NCBI GenBank assembly: GCA_900547855.1
Contig: URIK01000060.1
Span: 1-10,826 of the forward strand
Length of the DNA stretch: 10,826 bases
Direction: 5' to 3'
Source: an uncultured Collinsella sp.
Lineage (GTDB): Bacteria; Actinomycetota; Coriobacteriia; Coriobacteriales; Coriobacteriaceae
Made by a program: the position numbers and the translations under genes. The notes beneath the pieces are model-generated. The model searched no databases. It worked only from the letters and a program-made list of their open reading frames with translations, and was not told the origin of the DNA. Shown here piece by piece: positions 1-6,755 of this stretch (position 1 is its first letter; every line of letters begins with the position of its first letter).

Positions 1-465
1 ATCGTGCTGGTCAAAGGCGATTTGGACGAGGCCGAGCGTTCGGGTGGCGAGCTTGCCGCCGGCCCGGATGGCGCGGCGTTGCGCAAGGCGCTTGGGGCCA
101 TCGGCTACGCGCCCGAGGATTTTTGCGTGCTGTCAAGCGTCGCCGGCGTGGGTGACGGGGCGGTCGCGACAGGCGAGGGCCTACCGTGCGAGCTGTTCCG
201 CGAGGCGCTCGAGGCCTTGGACCCCGAGGCGGTCTTGCTGCTGGACGATCGCGCGGCCGATACCATGCGCGAGACCTATGCCGACATGCTTGTGGCAATC
301 GACGACTTCGATACCGCTATGCTCAAGCCCGGCTTGGTCGCCCATGTGCAGGGCCGCCGCGTGCTCGCGCTCGACGGCTTTGAGGCGGCACTCACTGACA
401 AAGCCGCCAAGCAGCGCATGTGGGCATACATCAAGCAGCTGACCCCGGCAGCCGCTCCGCTGTAG
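1..465 (+). CDS. 3' part of a conserved hypothetical protein, possibly uracil-DNA-glycosylase superfamily-like
   Basis: The reading frame is open from the first base and ends at a TAG (463-465), so the gene very probably starts outside the window; a GTG at 4 is in frame but has no visible upstream signal. I do not firmly recognise the product. The pattern is faintly like family 4/5 or UdgX-type uracil-DNA glycosylases. About residues 15-36 hold an SGGELAAGPDGAALRKAL stretch, like the Gly-Pro-Gly/LL..AL segment of those enzymes. A LDPEAVLLLDDRAADTM segment sits where 'P..vi.lG..A...L' is usual, and the end (QRMWAYIKQL) resembles their terminal 'W.dl..l' helix. The catalytic motifs would lie in the missing part or are absent, because no HPS/HPT-type motif is visible. 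It may therefore be a degenerate, non-catalytic relative. It converges on the kinase gene with an 18-bp gap and no clear terminator. Confidence 0.55.
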   Translation: MVLVKGDLDEAERSGGELAAGPDGAALRKALGAIGYAPEDFCVLSSVAGVGDGAVATGEGLPCELFREALEALDPEAVLLLDDRAADTMRETYADMLVAIDDFDTAMLKPGLVAHVQGRRVLALDGFEAALTDKAAKQRMWAYIKQLTPAAAPL

Positions 466-483
466 CGAGGCTGGCGGCAGCCC

Positions 484-1761
484 CTACATCACAGCGCGCA
501 GCTCAAACCGATCGCCGTTAATGCGGAACTGGCAGTTGCCGTTCATGCGCTCCACGGCAAGTTTGATGCTCCTGGTGCCAAAGCCGTGGCCCGCATGCCG
601 GGTCACGGGCATGCCGTCGACCATGCGCGGCGCGCGGTCAAACGTATTGGAAACTAACAGCAGCAGCTGGCCGTCCTCTAATCGCAGGTCAAAGTCGACG
701 AATCGCTTTCCTTGGGGTGCGGCGCTTGCGGCGGTGATAGCGTTTTCCAAGGCATTTGAGAGCACGCTAAACAGGTCGGCGTCACCTACGTGGATGGTTT
801 CGGGTACGGCGGCGCGCAGGTTGGCGGTAATGCCGTTTCTATTGATATCCGAGTTAAATGACGAAAGCGCGATGTTTACGGTCTCGTTGGCGCAGAAGCG
901 GCGTACGGCGGTGCGGTCGCCGGCTTCGCAGAGTTCGTCGATGCGATCGAGCGCCTCGTCGGTGTGGCCCTCCTCAATTAAAGCGGCCAGGCCGCGTAGG
1001 AAGTGGCGCATGTCGTGGCGCAGAATCGACAGCTCGCGCCCAGATTGACGCCAAGCCTCGAGCTCTTTGATGGCGGCGCTGTCGCGGGTTTCGAGCATCC
1101 AGCGCTCTCGCTCGGCGGTTTCCTTTTCTTCGTATTCGCGCAGGTAAACGGCAAGAAACATAAGATAGAAGGCACAGAGCGCAAATGCCAAAAACTCAAC
1201 CGTCACCACCGAGCCCGAGTGGAACAGCGTGGTGTAGACGTTGGTGGCATAGTCAAAGACGTAATAGACGAGCGGCAGGATTAAAAGGATGCCCAGCTCG
1301 GTGGTGCTTTTAATCGCCAAGCGCGGACCGATGTCGCCGGCCCAATGCAGCAGGACGGCAAAGACGGCGAGTGTGGTCGCGATGCGCGCCAGATAGTACG
1401 CGATCTGAGAATCGGTTGCGGCAAATGCGGCGATGCCCATCCAATTGCTGAACTGGCAGCTCAGATAGGCACTCGTAATGCCGAGCACGGCAAGCAGCGG
1501 GCTCAGGCGGTAGCGCGCGCACAAATAGATGATGAGCGGCAGATGCACGACGAGCGGATATACCTGGCGGGCGAAAAGCTCTCCGCCGACGGCATTGGCG
1601 AGGCCAAATGCGCATCCGGTTACGGCACCGACCAGCACCAGTTCAAGCGCATGACGCCGGTTGATCTCGACACCGCACAGCGCCGCCGAGGCAAAGACGC
1701 CAAAGAGTAGCGTTGTGGCGTGGTGGATTGCCCAAAGGACCATTTCGGCCGAGGAGACCAT
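484..1761 (-). CDS. AgrC-like membrane sensor histidine kinase (GHKL ATPase family)
   Basis: 425 residues. The N-terminal half is hydrophobic with about six or seven membrane spans (roughly 8-30, 39-60, 68-83, 87-115, 120-142, 154-172, 185-207). It is followed by a charged, probably coiled linker (about 208-245). The phosphoacceptor segment is SILRHDMRHFL with candidate His249 (His253 nearby). The ATP-binding domain shows an N box (SNALENAI, Asn336/Asn340) and a G box (GHGFGTRSI, 391-399). A polytopic sensor, an 'RHDMRH' box and a GHKL ATPase is the layout of the AgrC/ComD/VirS group and similar LytTR partner kinases. It is presumed to sense an extracellular or membrane signal and phosphorylate the regulator encoded just upstream. 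The ATG at 1761 overlaps the regulator's TGA by one base (TGATG), so translation is probably coupled. The signal is unknown and no peptide gene is visible nearby. Confidence 0.9.
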   Translation of the reverse strand: MVSSAEMVLWAIHHATTLLFGVFASAALCGVEINRRHALELVLVGAVTGCAFGLANAVGGELFARQVYPLVVHLPLIIYLCARYRLSPLLAVLGITSAYLSCQFSNWMGIAAFAATDSQIAYYLARIATTLAVFAVLLHWAGDIGPRLAIKSTTELGILLILPLVYYVFDYATNVYTTLFHSGSVVTVEFLAFALCAFYLMFLAVYLREYEEKETAERERWMLETRDSAAIKELEAWRQSGRELSILRHDMRHFLRGLAALIEEGHTDEALDRIDELCEAGDRTAVRRFCANETVNIALSSFNSDINRNGITANLRAAVPETIHVGDADLFSVLSNALENAITAASAAPQGKRFVDFDLRLEDGQLLLLVSNTFDRAPRMVDGMPVTRHAGHGFGTRSIKLAVERMNGNCQFRINGDRFELRAVM

Positions 1762-2483
1762 CAGTGTCTCCCAGCCTCAAAGCGCACCGCAAAGTAGGCG
1801 TCTTGGAATCCCTGCTTGCAACTGCGCGAAAGCGGGATGCACGCGCCCGAGCGCATGACGATGTCCGTGCGGTCAAAGTGATCGATGTTGCGCAGGTTGA
1901 CCTGGTAGCTGCGGTGGCATTTAAAGAAGGTGGCATTTTGCGCCAAACGGTCCTCGACGCTGCGGAACGACTCGAGTGCCTCGATATCGCGTCCGTCGCG
2001 CAGGTGGAAGACCACGTGCTTGTTGCGCGCCTCGGCATATTCGATGTCGGACAGGCGCAGGGCGTGGTAGCCAAAGGAAGTTTTGATCACGAGCTCGTCG
2101 GTTGCCGCCGGGCGCATGCTCGAAAGCTCGTTAAGTAACTGCGCCAGGCGTTCGTAAGTCACGGGCTTGAGCAGATAGTCGAAAGCACGGACCTCGTAGG
2201 ACTCCAGTGCGAACTCGGGCGACGAGGTGAGGAACACCAGGCGCACGGCGGTATCGGCCTGGCGCAATTCGCGCGCGGTGTCCATGCCGTTGACGAGCGG
2301 CATGATCATGTCGAGCAGAATGATGTCGGCGCGCGATGCGGCATGGCGGGCCAGCAGGTCCTCGCCGCGCGTGACGAGCGCAACATCGACCGCCGTGCCC
2401 GTCTCGGTCGACCAACGGTCGATCATCCGGTGCAGTCTATCTAGAAAAGCGACGTCATCGTCGCAGGCAATAATCTTGAGCAT
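1761..2483 (-). CDS. LytTR-family response regulator (AgrA/LytR type)
   Basis: 240 residues with two domains. The receiver (about 1-115) has the acidic pair Asp8/Asp9, phosphoacceptor Asp58 in IILLDMIMP, Thr86 in FLTSS and Lys106 in YLLKP, so all the usual switch residues are present. The LytTR DNA-binding domain (about 132-235) has the family hallmark FFKCHRSYQVNLRNID. LytTR regulators bind pairs of direct repeats and usually activate transcription. The start at 2483 is supported by an AAGGGGG ribosome binding site a few bases upstream on the minus strand. It is the first gene of a two-gene operon with the kinase. A 12-bp direct repeat 35-65 bp upstream (2518-2548) may be its own operator. 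The target genes cannot be read from this window. Confidence 0.93.
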   Translation of the reverse strand: MLKIIACDDDVAFLDRLHRMIDRWSTETGTAVDVALVTRGEDLLARHAASRADIILLDMIMPLVNGMDTARELRQADTAVRLVFLTSSPEFALESYEVRAFDYLLKPVTYERLAQLLNELSSMRPAATDELVIKTSFGYHALRLSDIEYAEARNKHVVFHLRDGRDIEALESFRSVEDRLAQNATFFKCHRSYQVNLRNIDHFDRTDIVMRSGACIPLSRSCKQGFQDAYFAVRFEAGRH

Positions 2484-2517
2484 TCGGCCCCCTTAAGTAG
2501 TTCGATTTTGCCACATT

Positions 2518-2548
2518 GGGTGCGGACCGCTTGTGGGGGTGCGGACCG
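2518..2548 (-). promoter_or_regulatory. Direct repeat upstream of the LytTR regulator, candidate autoregulatory operator
   Basis: GGGTGCGGACCG occurs twice, at 2518-2529 and 2537-2548, 19 bp start to start. On the minus strand it lies just upstream of the regulator gene, ahead of a weak -10-like CAAAAT and with no good -35. LytTR regulators are known to bind two direct half-sites about two helical turns apart, often overlapping a poor -35. The match to that logic is positional only. I do not see a clear match to the classic LytTR half-site consensus. Confidence 0.35.
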
Positions 2549-2690
2549 TTTGCGCCCCACGGCGTGCAACTCGCGCCAAGCGGTATTGCGGTGGCGAAAG
2601 ATGCCTCCTGCGCCATCGAGAGCTCAGCTATCCTCAGCTTGCCAGTTCGAATATGGACCTGCCACATGATTGAATCTTTATTTCAACTTT

Positions 2691-2734
2691 ACACCTAGGT
2701 TTACAGCTGTCTTGTCAGCTGTAAACCTAGGTGT
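2691..2734. promoter_or_regulatory. Nested palindromic operator of the nad operon, probable NiaR site
   Basis: A perfect 19-bp inverted repeat, ACACCTAGGTTTACAGCTG at 2691-2709 and its complement at 2716-2734, is separated by TCTTGT. Each arm contains two self-complementary boxes, ACCTAGGT (2693-2700, 2725-2732) and CAGCTG (2704-2709, 2716-2721). Their centres are 10, 12 and 10 bp apart, close to one helical turn. The element overlaps the -35 and spacer of the candidate nadA promoter and no T-tract follows it, so an operator fits better than a terminator. The operon's last gene encodes a NiaR repressor, the most likely ligand-responsive binder. I cannot verify the match to published NiaR motifs from memory. 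Confidence 0.75.
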
Positions 2735-2740
2735 CATACT
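2712..2740 (+). promoter_or_regulatory. Candidate sigma-70-type promoter of nadA-nadB-nadC-niaR
   Basis: TTGTCA (2712-2717, 5 of 6 to the -35 consensus) and CATACT (2735-2740, 4 of 6 to the -10) are separated by exactly 17 bp. The -35 starts at the centre of the inverted repeat and the spacer is its right arm. Repressor binding would therefore block polymerase directly. Transcription would start near 2747, giving a leader of about 30 nt before nadA. Confidence 0.55.
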
Positions 2741-2775
2741 AAAGCTCCAAGATTCGCCAAAAGAGAGGGGCCTTG

Positions 2776-3801
2776 ATGGCACAGAGCGCGAACATGGATG
2801 CATCGGAGCTTGCACGCGACATTGCGGCCGGCCTGGCATCGGCAACGACGGCAACGGAGCGCGCGGCATTGGTGCCCGCAGAGCTCGTCGAGGCCATTCA
2901 GCAACTAAAAACCCAACGTGACGCGGTGATCCTGGCGCACTATTACGTGGCGCCCGAGGTCCAAGCCGTTGCCGATTACGTCGGCGATAGCTTCTACCTG
3001 GCAAAGCTCGCCAAAAGCCTGCCGCAGCAGACCATCGTGTTGTGCGGCGTGGAGTTTATGGGCGAGAGCGCCAAGCTGCTCAATCCCACTAAGACCGTGC
3101 TGCTGCCCGAGCCGGGCGCGGACTGTCCCATGGCGCACATGGTCAAGCGCGAGACGGTCGACGCGGCGCGCGCCGAGTACGGCGACGACCTGGCCGTGGT
3201 GTGCTACGTCAACTCCACGGTCGAGATCAAGAGCTGGAGCGACGTGTGCGTCACCAGTTCCAACGCCGTTAAGATCGTGTCCGAGTTGCCGCAGCAGCAT
3301 ATCCTGTTCATTCCCGACCAAAACCTGGGCCGCTTCGTAGCCGAGCAGGTGCCGCAAAAGCACGTCATCCTCAACAACGGCTACTGCCCGCGCCATCACA
3401 TCATCACCGTCGAGCAGATCGTCGACGCGACGGAGGCCCACCCCGACGCGCTCGTGCTGGCGCACCCCGAGTGCAAGGCCGACGTCCTGGCCGAGGCCGA
3501 CTACATCGGCTCCACCGCCGGCATCATCAAGTATGCCGAGGAGTCCGGCGCGAGCGAATTCATCATCGTGACGGTCCGCGGCGTGCTCTACGAGCTCGAG
3601 CGCCGCTGCCAGGGCACCGGCAAGAAGTTCTACTTCCCCGCGGTGCAGCCCACCTGCGTCAACATGGATCTCATCACGCTCGAGAAGCTCGTGCGCTGCC
3701 TGGAGACGGGTGAGGGCGAGGTGCAGATCGGCGTGTCGGACGAGGCTGCCGACCAGGCCAAGCTCACGCTCGACCGTATGCTCGAGTACGCAGCACGCTA
3801 G
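2776..3801 (+). CDS. nadA: Quinolinate synthase NadA
   Basis: 341 residues. It condenses iminoaspartate with dihydroxyacetone phosphate to quinolinate in the cytoplasm, using an oxygen-sensitive [4Fe-4S] cluster. Family motifs in order are ILAHYYVAPEVQAVADYVGDS (51-71), GVEFMGESAKLLNP (91-104), YVNSTVEIKSWSDVCVTSSNAV, FIPDQNLG and AHPECKADVLAEADYIGST. The three expected cluster cysteines are Cys117 (GADCPMAH), Cys204 (NGYCPRHH) and Cys294 (QPTCVNMD). Their spacing of 87 and 90 residues agrees with known NadA enzymes. About 40 residues precede the conserved core. The ATG at 2776 is chosen over the in-frame TTG at 2773 because the AGAGAGGGG site (2762-2770) sits 5 nt upstream. It is the first gene of the operon. 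Confidence 0.97.
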   Translation: MAQSANMDASELARDIAAGLASATTATERAALVPAELVEAIQQLKTQRDAVILAHYYVAPEVQAVADYVGDSFYLAKLAKSLPQQTIVLCGVEFMGESAKLLNPTKTVLLPEPGADCPMAHMVKRETVDAARAEYGDDLAVVCYVNSTVEIKSWSDVCVTSSNAVKIVSELPQQHILFIPDQNLGRFVAEQVPQKHVILNNGYCPRHHIITVEQIVDATEAHPDALVLAHPECKADVLAEADYIGSTAGIIKYAEESGASEFIIVTVRGVLYELERRCQGTGKKFYFPAVQPTCVNMDLITLEKLVRCLETGEGEVQIGVSDEAADQAKLTLDRMLEYAAR

Positions 3802-3856
3802 AACAATGTTGCATGAGGTACGGTCCCTTATGTCACATTCAAGGGAGAGGATTCCT

Positions 3857-5233
3857 GTGGAAACCAAGCAATACCCCGATATGGAGTGCGACGTCGTCAT
3901 TGCCGGCTGCGGCGTAGCGGGCTTGTACGCGGCCCTCAATCTGCCGACGAGCACGCGCGTGATCATGCTCTCCAAGGGCGCGGTCGACGAGTGCGATTCG
4001 ATGCTCGCGCAGGGCGGCATTTGCGTGCTGCCCGAAGGCTCGGACTACGATGCCTTCTTTGAGGACACCATGCACGCCGGCCACTACGAGAACCGCCGCG
4101 AGAGCGTCGACATCATGATTCGCTCGAGCCGCTCGGTCATCAACGACCTGCTAGCGATGGGCGTGGATTTTGAGCGCAAGGCCGACGGCAGCCTCAATTT
4201 TACCCGCGAGGGCGCGCACAGCCGTCCGCGCATTGCCTTCCATGCCGACATTACGGGCAAGGAGATCACGACCAAGCTGCTCCAGGCCGTTCGCAAGCTG
4301 GACAACGTGCAGATTTTGGAGCACGCGGCCATGACCGACATCCTGACCGCCGAGCGCGATGGCGCCACGGTGTGCACCGGCGTCGTCGCCGTAGCCGTGG
4401 ACGAGGACAACTCGGTTCGCCCCGCCGACGAGCTGGCAAATGCCGCCGAGGGTGTGCATGCCGGCGAGCCGTTTAAGATCCATGCCCGCCACACGCTGTG
4501 GGCAACGGGCGGCATCGGCGGCGTATACGACCATTCGACCAACTACCCGCAGCTCACGGGCGATGCCTGCTACATCGCTCAGGAGCATGGCATTAAGATG
4601 GAGCATCTGGACTACGTGCAGATTCACCCCACGGGACTGTTCTCGCCGCAGCCGGGTCGCACCTTCCTGATCAGCGAGAGTTGCCGCGGCGAGGGCGCGA
4701 TTTTGCTCAACGCCGCCGGCGAGCGCTTTACCGATGAGCTTCAGCCGCGCGATGTGGTCGCCGCCGCTATTCGCGAGCAGATGAAGCAGGACGGTGCCGA
4801 GCACGAGTGGCTGAGCTTTGCCCCCGTCGAGCGCGATGTGGTGACCGGGCATTTTGCCAACATTCGTGCGCGCTGCCTTGAGGACGGCCGCGACATCTTG
4901 GACGAGCCCATTCCCGTTACGCCGACGCAGCACTACTTTATGGGCGGCGTGTGGGTCGACAAGGACGGCCGCACCTCGATGCCCGAGCTCTACGCCGCGG
5001 GCGAGACGGCTTGCAACGGCGTTCACGGCAAGAACCGCCTTGCATCAAACAGCCTGCTCGAGGCGCTGGTCTGGGGTCGTCGCGCCGCGTGGTACATGCG
5101 TACCGGCGAGTCGCTGGCCGTGGAGCAGGCGGGCGATCCCGCGCTCGATGGCCGTCATCGCGCCCTGGGCGCCGACCCTCTGGCAATCGATGATTTGGCC
5201 CGTGCCGCCGGCACGCAGGCCGTGGAGGAGTAG
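3857..5233 (+). CDS. nadB: L-aspartate oxidase NadB, short form
   Basis: 458 residues from a GTG start. It oxidises L-aspartate to iminoaspartate for NadA, with FAD and either oxygen or fumarate as acceptor; fumarate would suit an anaerobe. Visible are the dinucleotide-binding GCGVAG (17-22), SMLAQGG (48-54), REGAHSRPRI (117-126), LWATGGIGGVYD, HPTGL, SESCRGEGAILLN and the FAD-contacting AAGETACNGVHGKNRLASNSLLEALVWG near the end. These are typical of the succinate dehydrogenase/aspartate oxidase flavoprotein family. The C-terminal three-helix domain of the ~540-residue E. coli type is essentially missing, as I recall for short clostridial-type NadB. GTG 3857 is preferred because GGGAGAGG (3843-3850) lies 6 nt upstream and the conserved N-terminus begins just after it. 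An in-frame ATG at 3830 lacks such a site. Confidence 0.94.
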   Translation: METKQYPDMECDVVIAGCGVAGLYAALNLPTSTRVIMLSKGAVDECDSMLAQGGICVLPEGSDYDAFFEDTMHAGHYENRRESVDIMIRSSRSVINDLLAMGVDFERKADGSLNFTREGAHSRPRIAFHADITGKEITTKLLQAVRKLDNVQILEHAAMTDILTAERDGATVCTGVVAVAVDEDNSVRPADELANAAEGVHAGEPFKIHARHTLWATGGIGGVYDHSTNYPQLTGDACYIAQEHGIKMEHLDYVQIHPTGLFSPQPGRTFLISESCRGEGAILLNAAGERFTDELQPRDVVAAAIREQMKQDGAEHEWLSFAPVERDVVTGHFANIRARCLEDGRDILDEPIPVTPTQHYFMGGVWVDKDGRTSMPELYAAGETACNGVHGKNRLASNSLLEALVWGRRAAWYMRTGESLAVEQAGDPALDGRHRALGADPLAIDDLARAAGTQAVEE

Positions 5234-5236
5234 ACC

Positions 5237-6097
5237 ATGAATCCCATTACCATGAAGCTTGTCGTCGATGATCTGATTCTGCAGGCTCTGCGCGAGGACA
5301 TTACGTTTGAGGACGTGAGCACGGCGAGCGTGTGCCCCACGGCGCGTCCCGCCACGGTGGAGCTTATCGCCAAAGCCGATGGCATCATCGCCGGCTTGGA
5401 TGTGTTTGCCCGTACCTTTGAGCTGCTGGATTCGCAGAGCTCGGTGCTGTTTGATGTTGCCGACGGTGACGAGGTGCATGCCGGCGACCACGTGGGTCAG
5501 GTGCGCGGCGATGCGCGCGTGCTGCTTTCGGGTGAGCGCGTGGCGCTCAACTACCTGCAACGCATGAGCGGCATCGCCACCTATACGCACAGCATGGCCG
5601 CGGCGCTCGAGGGAACCAAGACCGTGCTCGTCGACACGCGCAAGACCACACCGGGCATGCGCGTGTTTGAGAAGGCGGCGGTTGAGATTGGCGGCGGCAG
5701 CAACCACCGTTACAACCTGTCGACGGCCGTCATGCTCAAGGACAACCACATCGATGCCGCCGGTGGCGTGACGCGCGCGATCGAGATGGCGCGCGCCCAC
5801 GCATCGTTTACCACGACGGTCGAGATCGAGTGCGAGAACCTGGACATGGTGCGCGAGGCCGTGGAGGCCGGCGCCGACATCATCATGTTCGACAACATGA
5901 CCCATGACGACATGGCCGCCGCCATCGAGCTTATTGCCGGTCGCGCCAAGACCGAGTGTTCGGGCAACGTGGACGCCGACAATATTCGCGCCCTGGCTGA
6001 TCTGGGCGTCGACTACATTAGCTCGGGCGCCCTGACGCACTCCGCGCCGATCCTCGACCTCTCGCTTAAGCACCTGCGTCTGCTGGACGGTAAATAA
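5237..6097 (+). CDS. nadC: Nicotinate-nucleotide diphosphorylase (carboxylating), quinolinate phosphoribosyltransferase NadC
   Basis: 286 residues, the normal family length. It converts quinolinate and phosphoribosyl pyrophosphate to nicotinate mononucleotide, CO2 and pyrophosphate. Family motifs are the N-terminal LREDITFEDVST, GERVALNYLQRMSGIAT (Arg101), DTRKTTPGMRVFEKAAVEIGG (Arg135, Lys136), NHRYNLSTAVMLKDNHI (His157, Arg158, Lys168), VEIECEN (Glu197), IMFDNM (Asp219) and ECSGNV...GVDYISSGALTHSAPILDLSL. The ATG lies 3 nt after the nadB stop, and its ribosome binding site GGAGGAG is formed by the last nadB codons (5224-5230). The TAA overlaps the niaR ATG by one base. Confidence 0.97.
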   Translation: MNPITMKLVVDDLILQALREDITFEDVSTASVCPTARPATVELIAKADGIIAGLDVFARTFELLDSQSSVLFDVADGDEVHAGDHVGQVRGDARVLLSGERVALNYLQRMSGIATYTHSMAAALEGTKTVLVDTRKTTPGMRVFEKAAVEIGGGSNHRYNLSTAVMLKDNHIDAAGGVTRAIEMARAHASFTTTVEIECENLDMVREAVEAGADIIMFDNMTHDDMAAAIELIAGRAKTECSGNVDADNIRALADLGVDYISSGALTHSAPILDLSLKHLRLLDGK

Positions 6098-6642
6098 TGG
6101 ACGCCCGCGAGCGTCGCCGTGCCATCATGGCCGTGCTCGAGGGGGCCAGGGGGCCCGTATCGGGCAGCGCGCTTGCCCGCGAGGTGGGTGTGAGCCGCCA
6201 GGTCGTGGTGCAGGACATCGCCCTGCTGCGCGCCGATGGGCATGATATCGTGGCGACCAACCGCGGCTACGTGCTGCAGGAGGCCCCCAGCAGCCCCGCC
6301 GTGCCTACGCGCTTGGTCAAGGTTCGCCACAGCGTGGAGCAGGCGGGCGATGAGCTCACGAGTATCGTCGACGCCGGCGGCTCCGTGCTCAATGTGATCG
6401 TCAATCACCGCGTATACGGTAAGATCACGGCTGATCTGGACATCCGCAATCGCCGCGATGTCGAGCGCTATCTGCGCGATATCGAGAGCGGCAAGAGCTT
6501 TCCGCTGCTAACGGTGACCAGCGGCTACCACTTCCATCGCATCGCCGCGGAGGATGAGCAAACCCTCGACGAGATCGAGGCCATGCTCAAAGAGAAAGGC
6601 TACCTAGCCGATTTAATGCCCTACGAGGATGATTTGTCCTAG
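6097..6642 (+). CDS. niaR: NiaR (YrxA/3H-domain) transcriptional repressor of NAD biosynthesis
   Basis: 181 residues. An N-terminal winged helix of the HTH_11/DeoR-like type (about 5-60) contains SGSALAREVGVSRQVVVQDIALLRADG and ends in the wing RGYVL. The C-terminal 3H domain (about 72-170) includes VLNVIVNHRVYGKITADLDI, FPLLTVTSGYHFHRI and a final helix. Candidate metal ligands His78, Glu86, His145 and His147 have the same order and nearly the same numbering as the metal site I recall for Thermotoga NiaR (TM1602: His79, Glu87, His144, His146). NiaR proteins repress NAD synthesis and niacin uptake genes when nicotinic acid is available. The start overlaps the nadC stop (TAATG), so translation is probably coupled. 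Being last in the operon it likely regulates, it should be autoregulated through the operator at 2691-2734. Confidence 0.93.
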   Translation: MDARERRRAIMAVLEGARGPVSGSALAREVGVSRQVVVQDIALLRADGHDIVATNRGYVLQEAPSSPAVPTRLVKVRHSVEQAGDELTSIVDAGGSVLNVIVNHRVYGKITADLDIRNRRDVERYLRDIESGKSFPLLTVTSGYHFHRIAAEDEQTLDEIEAMLKEKGYLADLMPYEDDLS

Positions 6643-6677
6643 CCCGACACCGTCCCCAATTAGCTGCCCACATATGC

Positions 6678-6716
6678 AAAAGGAGGCCTCCGCGGCGATG
6701 CGGAGGCCTCCTTTTT
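6678..6716. terminator. Bidirectional intrinsic terminator between niaR and the ferredoxin gene
   Basis: A perfect 16-bp inverted repeat, AAAAGGAGGCCTCCGC (6678-6693) and its complement (6700-6715), flanks the 6-nt loop GGCGAT. It is followed by a T-run on the plus strand, with a matching A-run upstream giving a T-run on the minus strand. It lies 36 nt after niaR and 40 nt after the end of the convergent ferredoxin gene, so it can serve both. Confidence 0.95.
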
Positions 6717-6755
6717 GTGCACGGTGTACTTGTGAGTGTGCAAGTGGGGGAGTTG

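Noticed and set aside
440..483. Hairpin CAGCC...GGCTG at the end of the first gene as a terminator
   Set aside because: The stem is short and interrupted, with no T-run on either strand.
2455..2667. Small minus-strand frame upstream of the response regulator as a signalling peptide (AgrD-like)
   Set aside because: It overlaps the regulator's start and binding site, has no amphipathic leader or Cys/Ser-centred core with an acidic tail, and its composition looks random.
2691..2734. Intrinsic terminator upstream of nadA
   Set aside because: The stem is perfect but is followed by CATACTAAAG rather than a T-run. A promoter overlaps it, so an operator is the better reading.
3710..3856. NadB start inside nadA (GTG 3710)
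   Set aside because: This would add about 49 unrelated residues encoded over the nadA end. The conserved flavoprotein N-terminus and the GGGAGAGG site support GTG 3857.
2905..4020. Long minus-strand frame opposite nadA and the start of nadB
   Set aside because: It has antisense codon-bias composition and no ribosome binding site or domain. It crosses two real genes and their intergenic gap.
5045..6073. Minus-strand frame opposite nadC
   Set aside because: NadC motifs cover the whole stretch on the plus strand; the opposite frame has no recognisable protein features.
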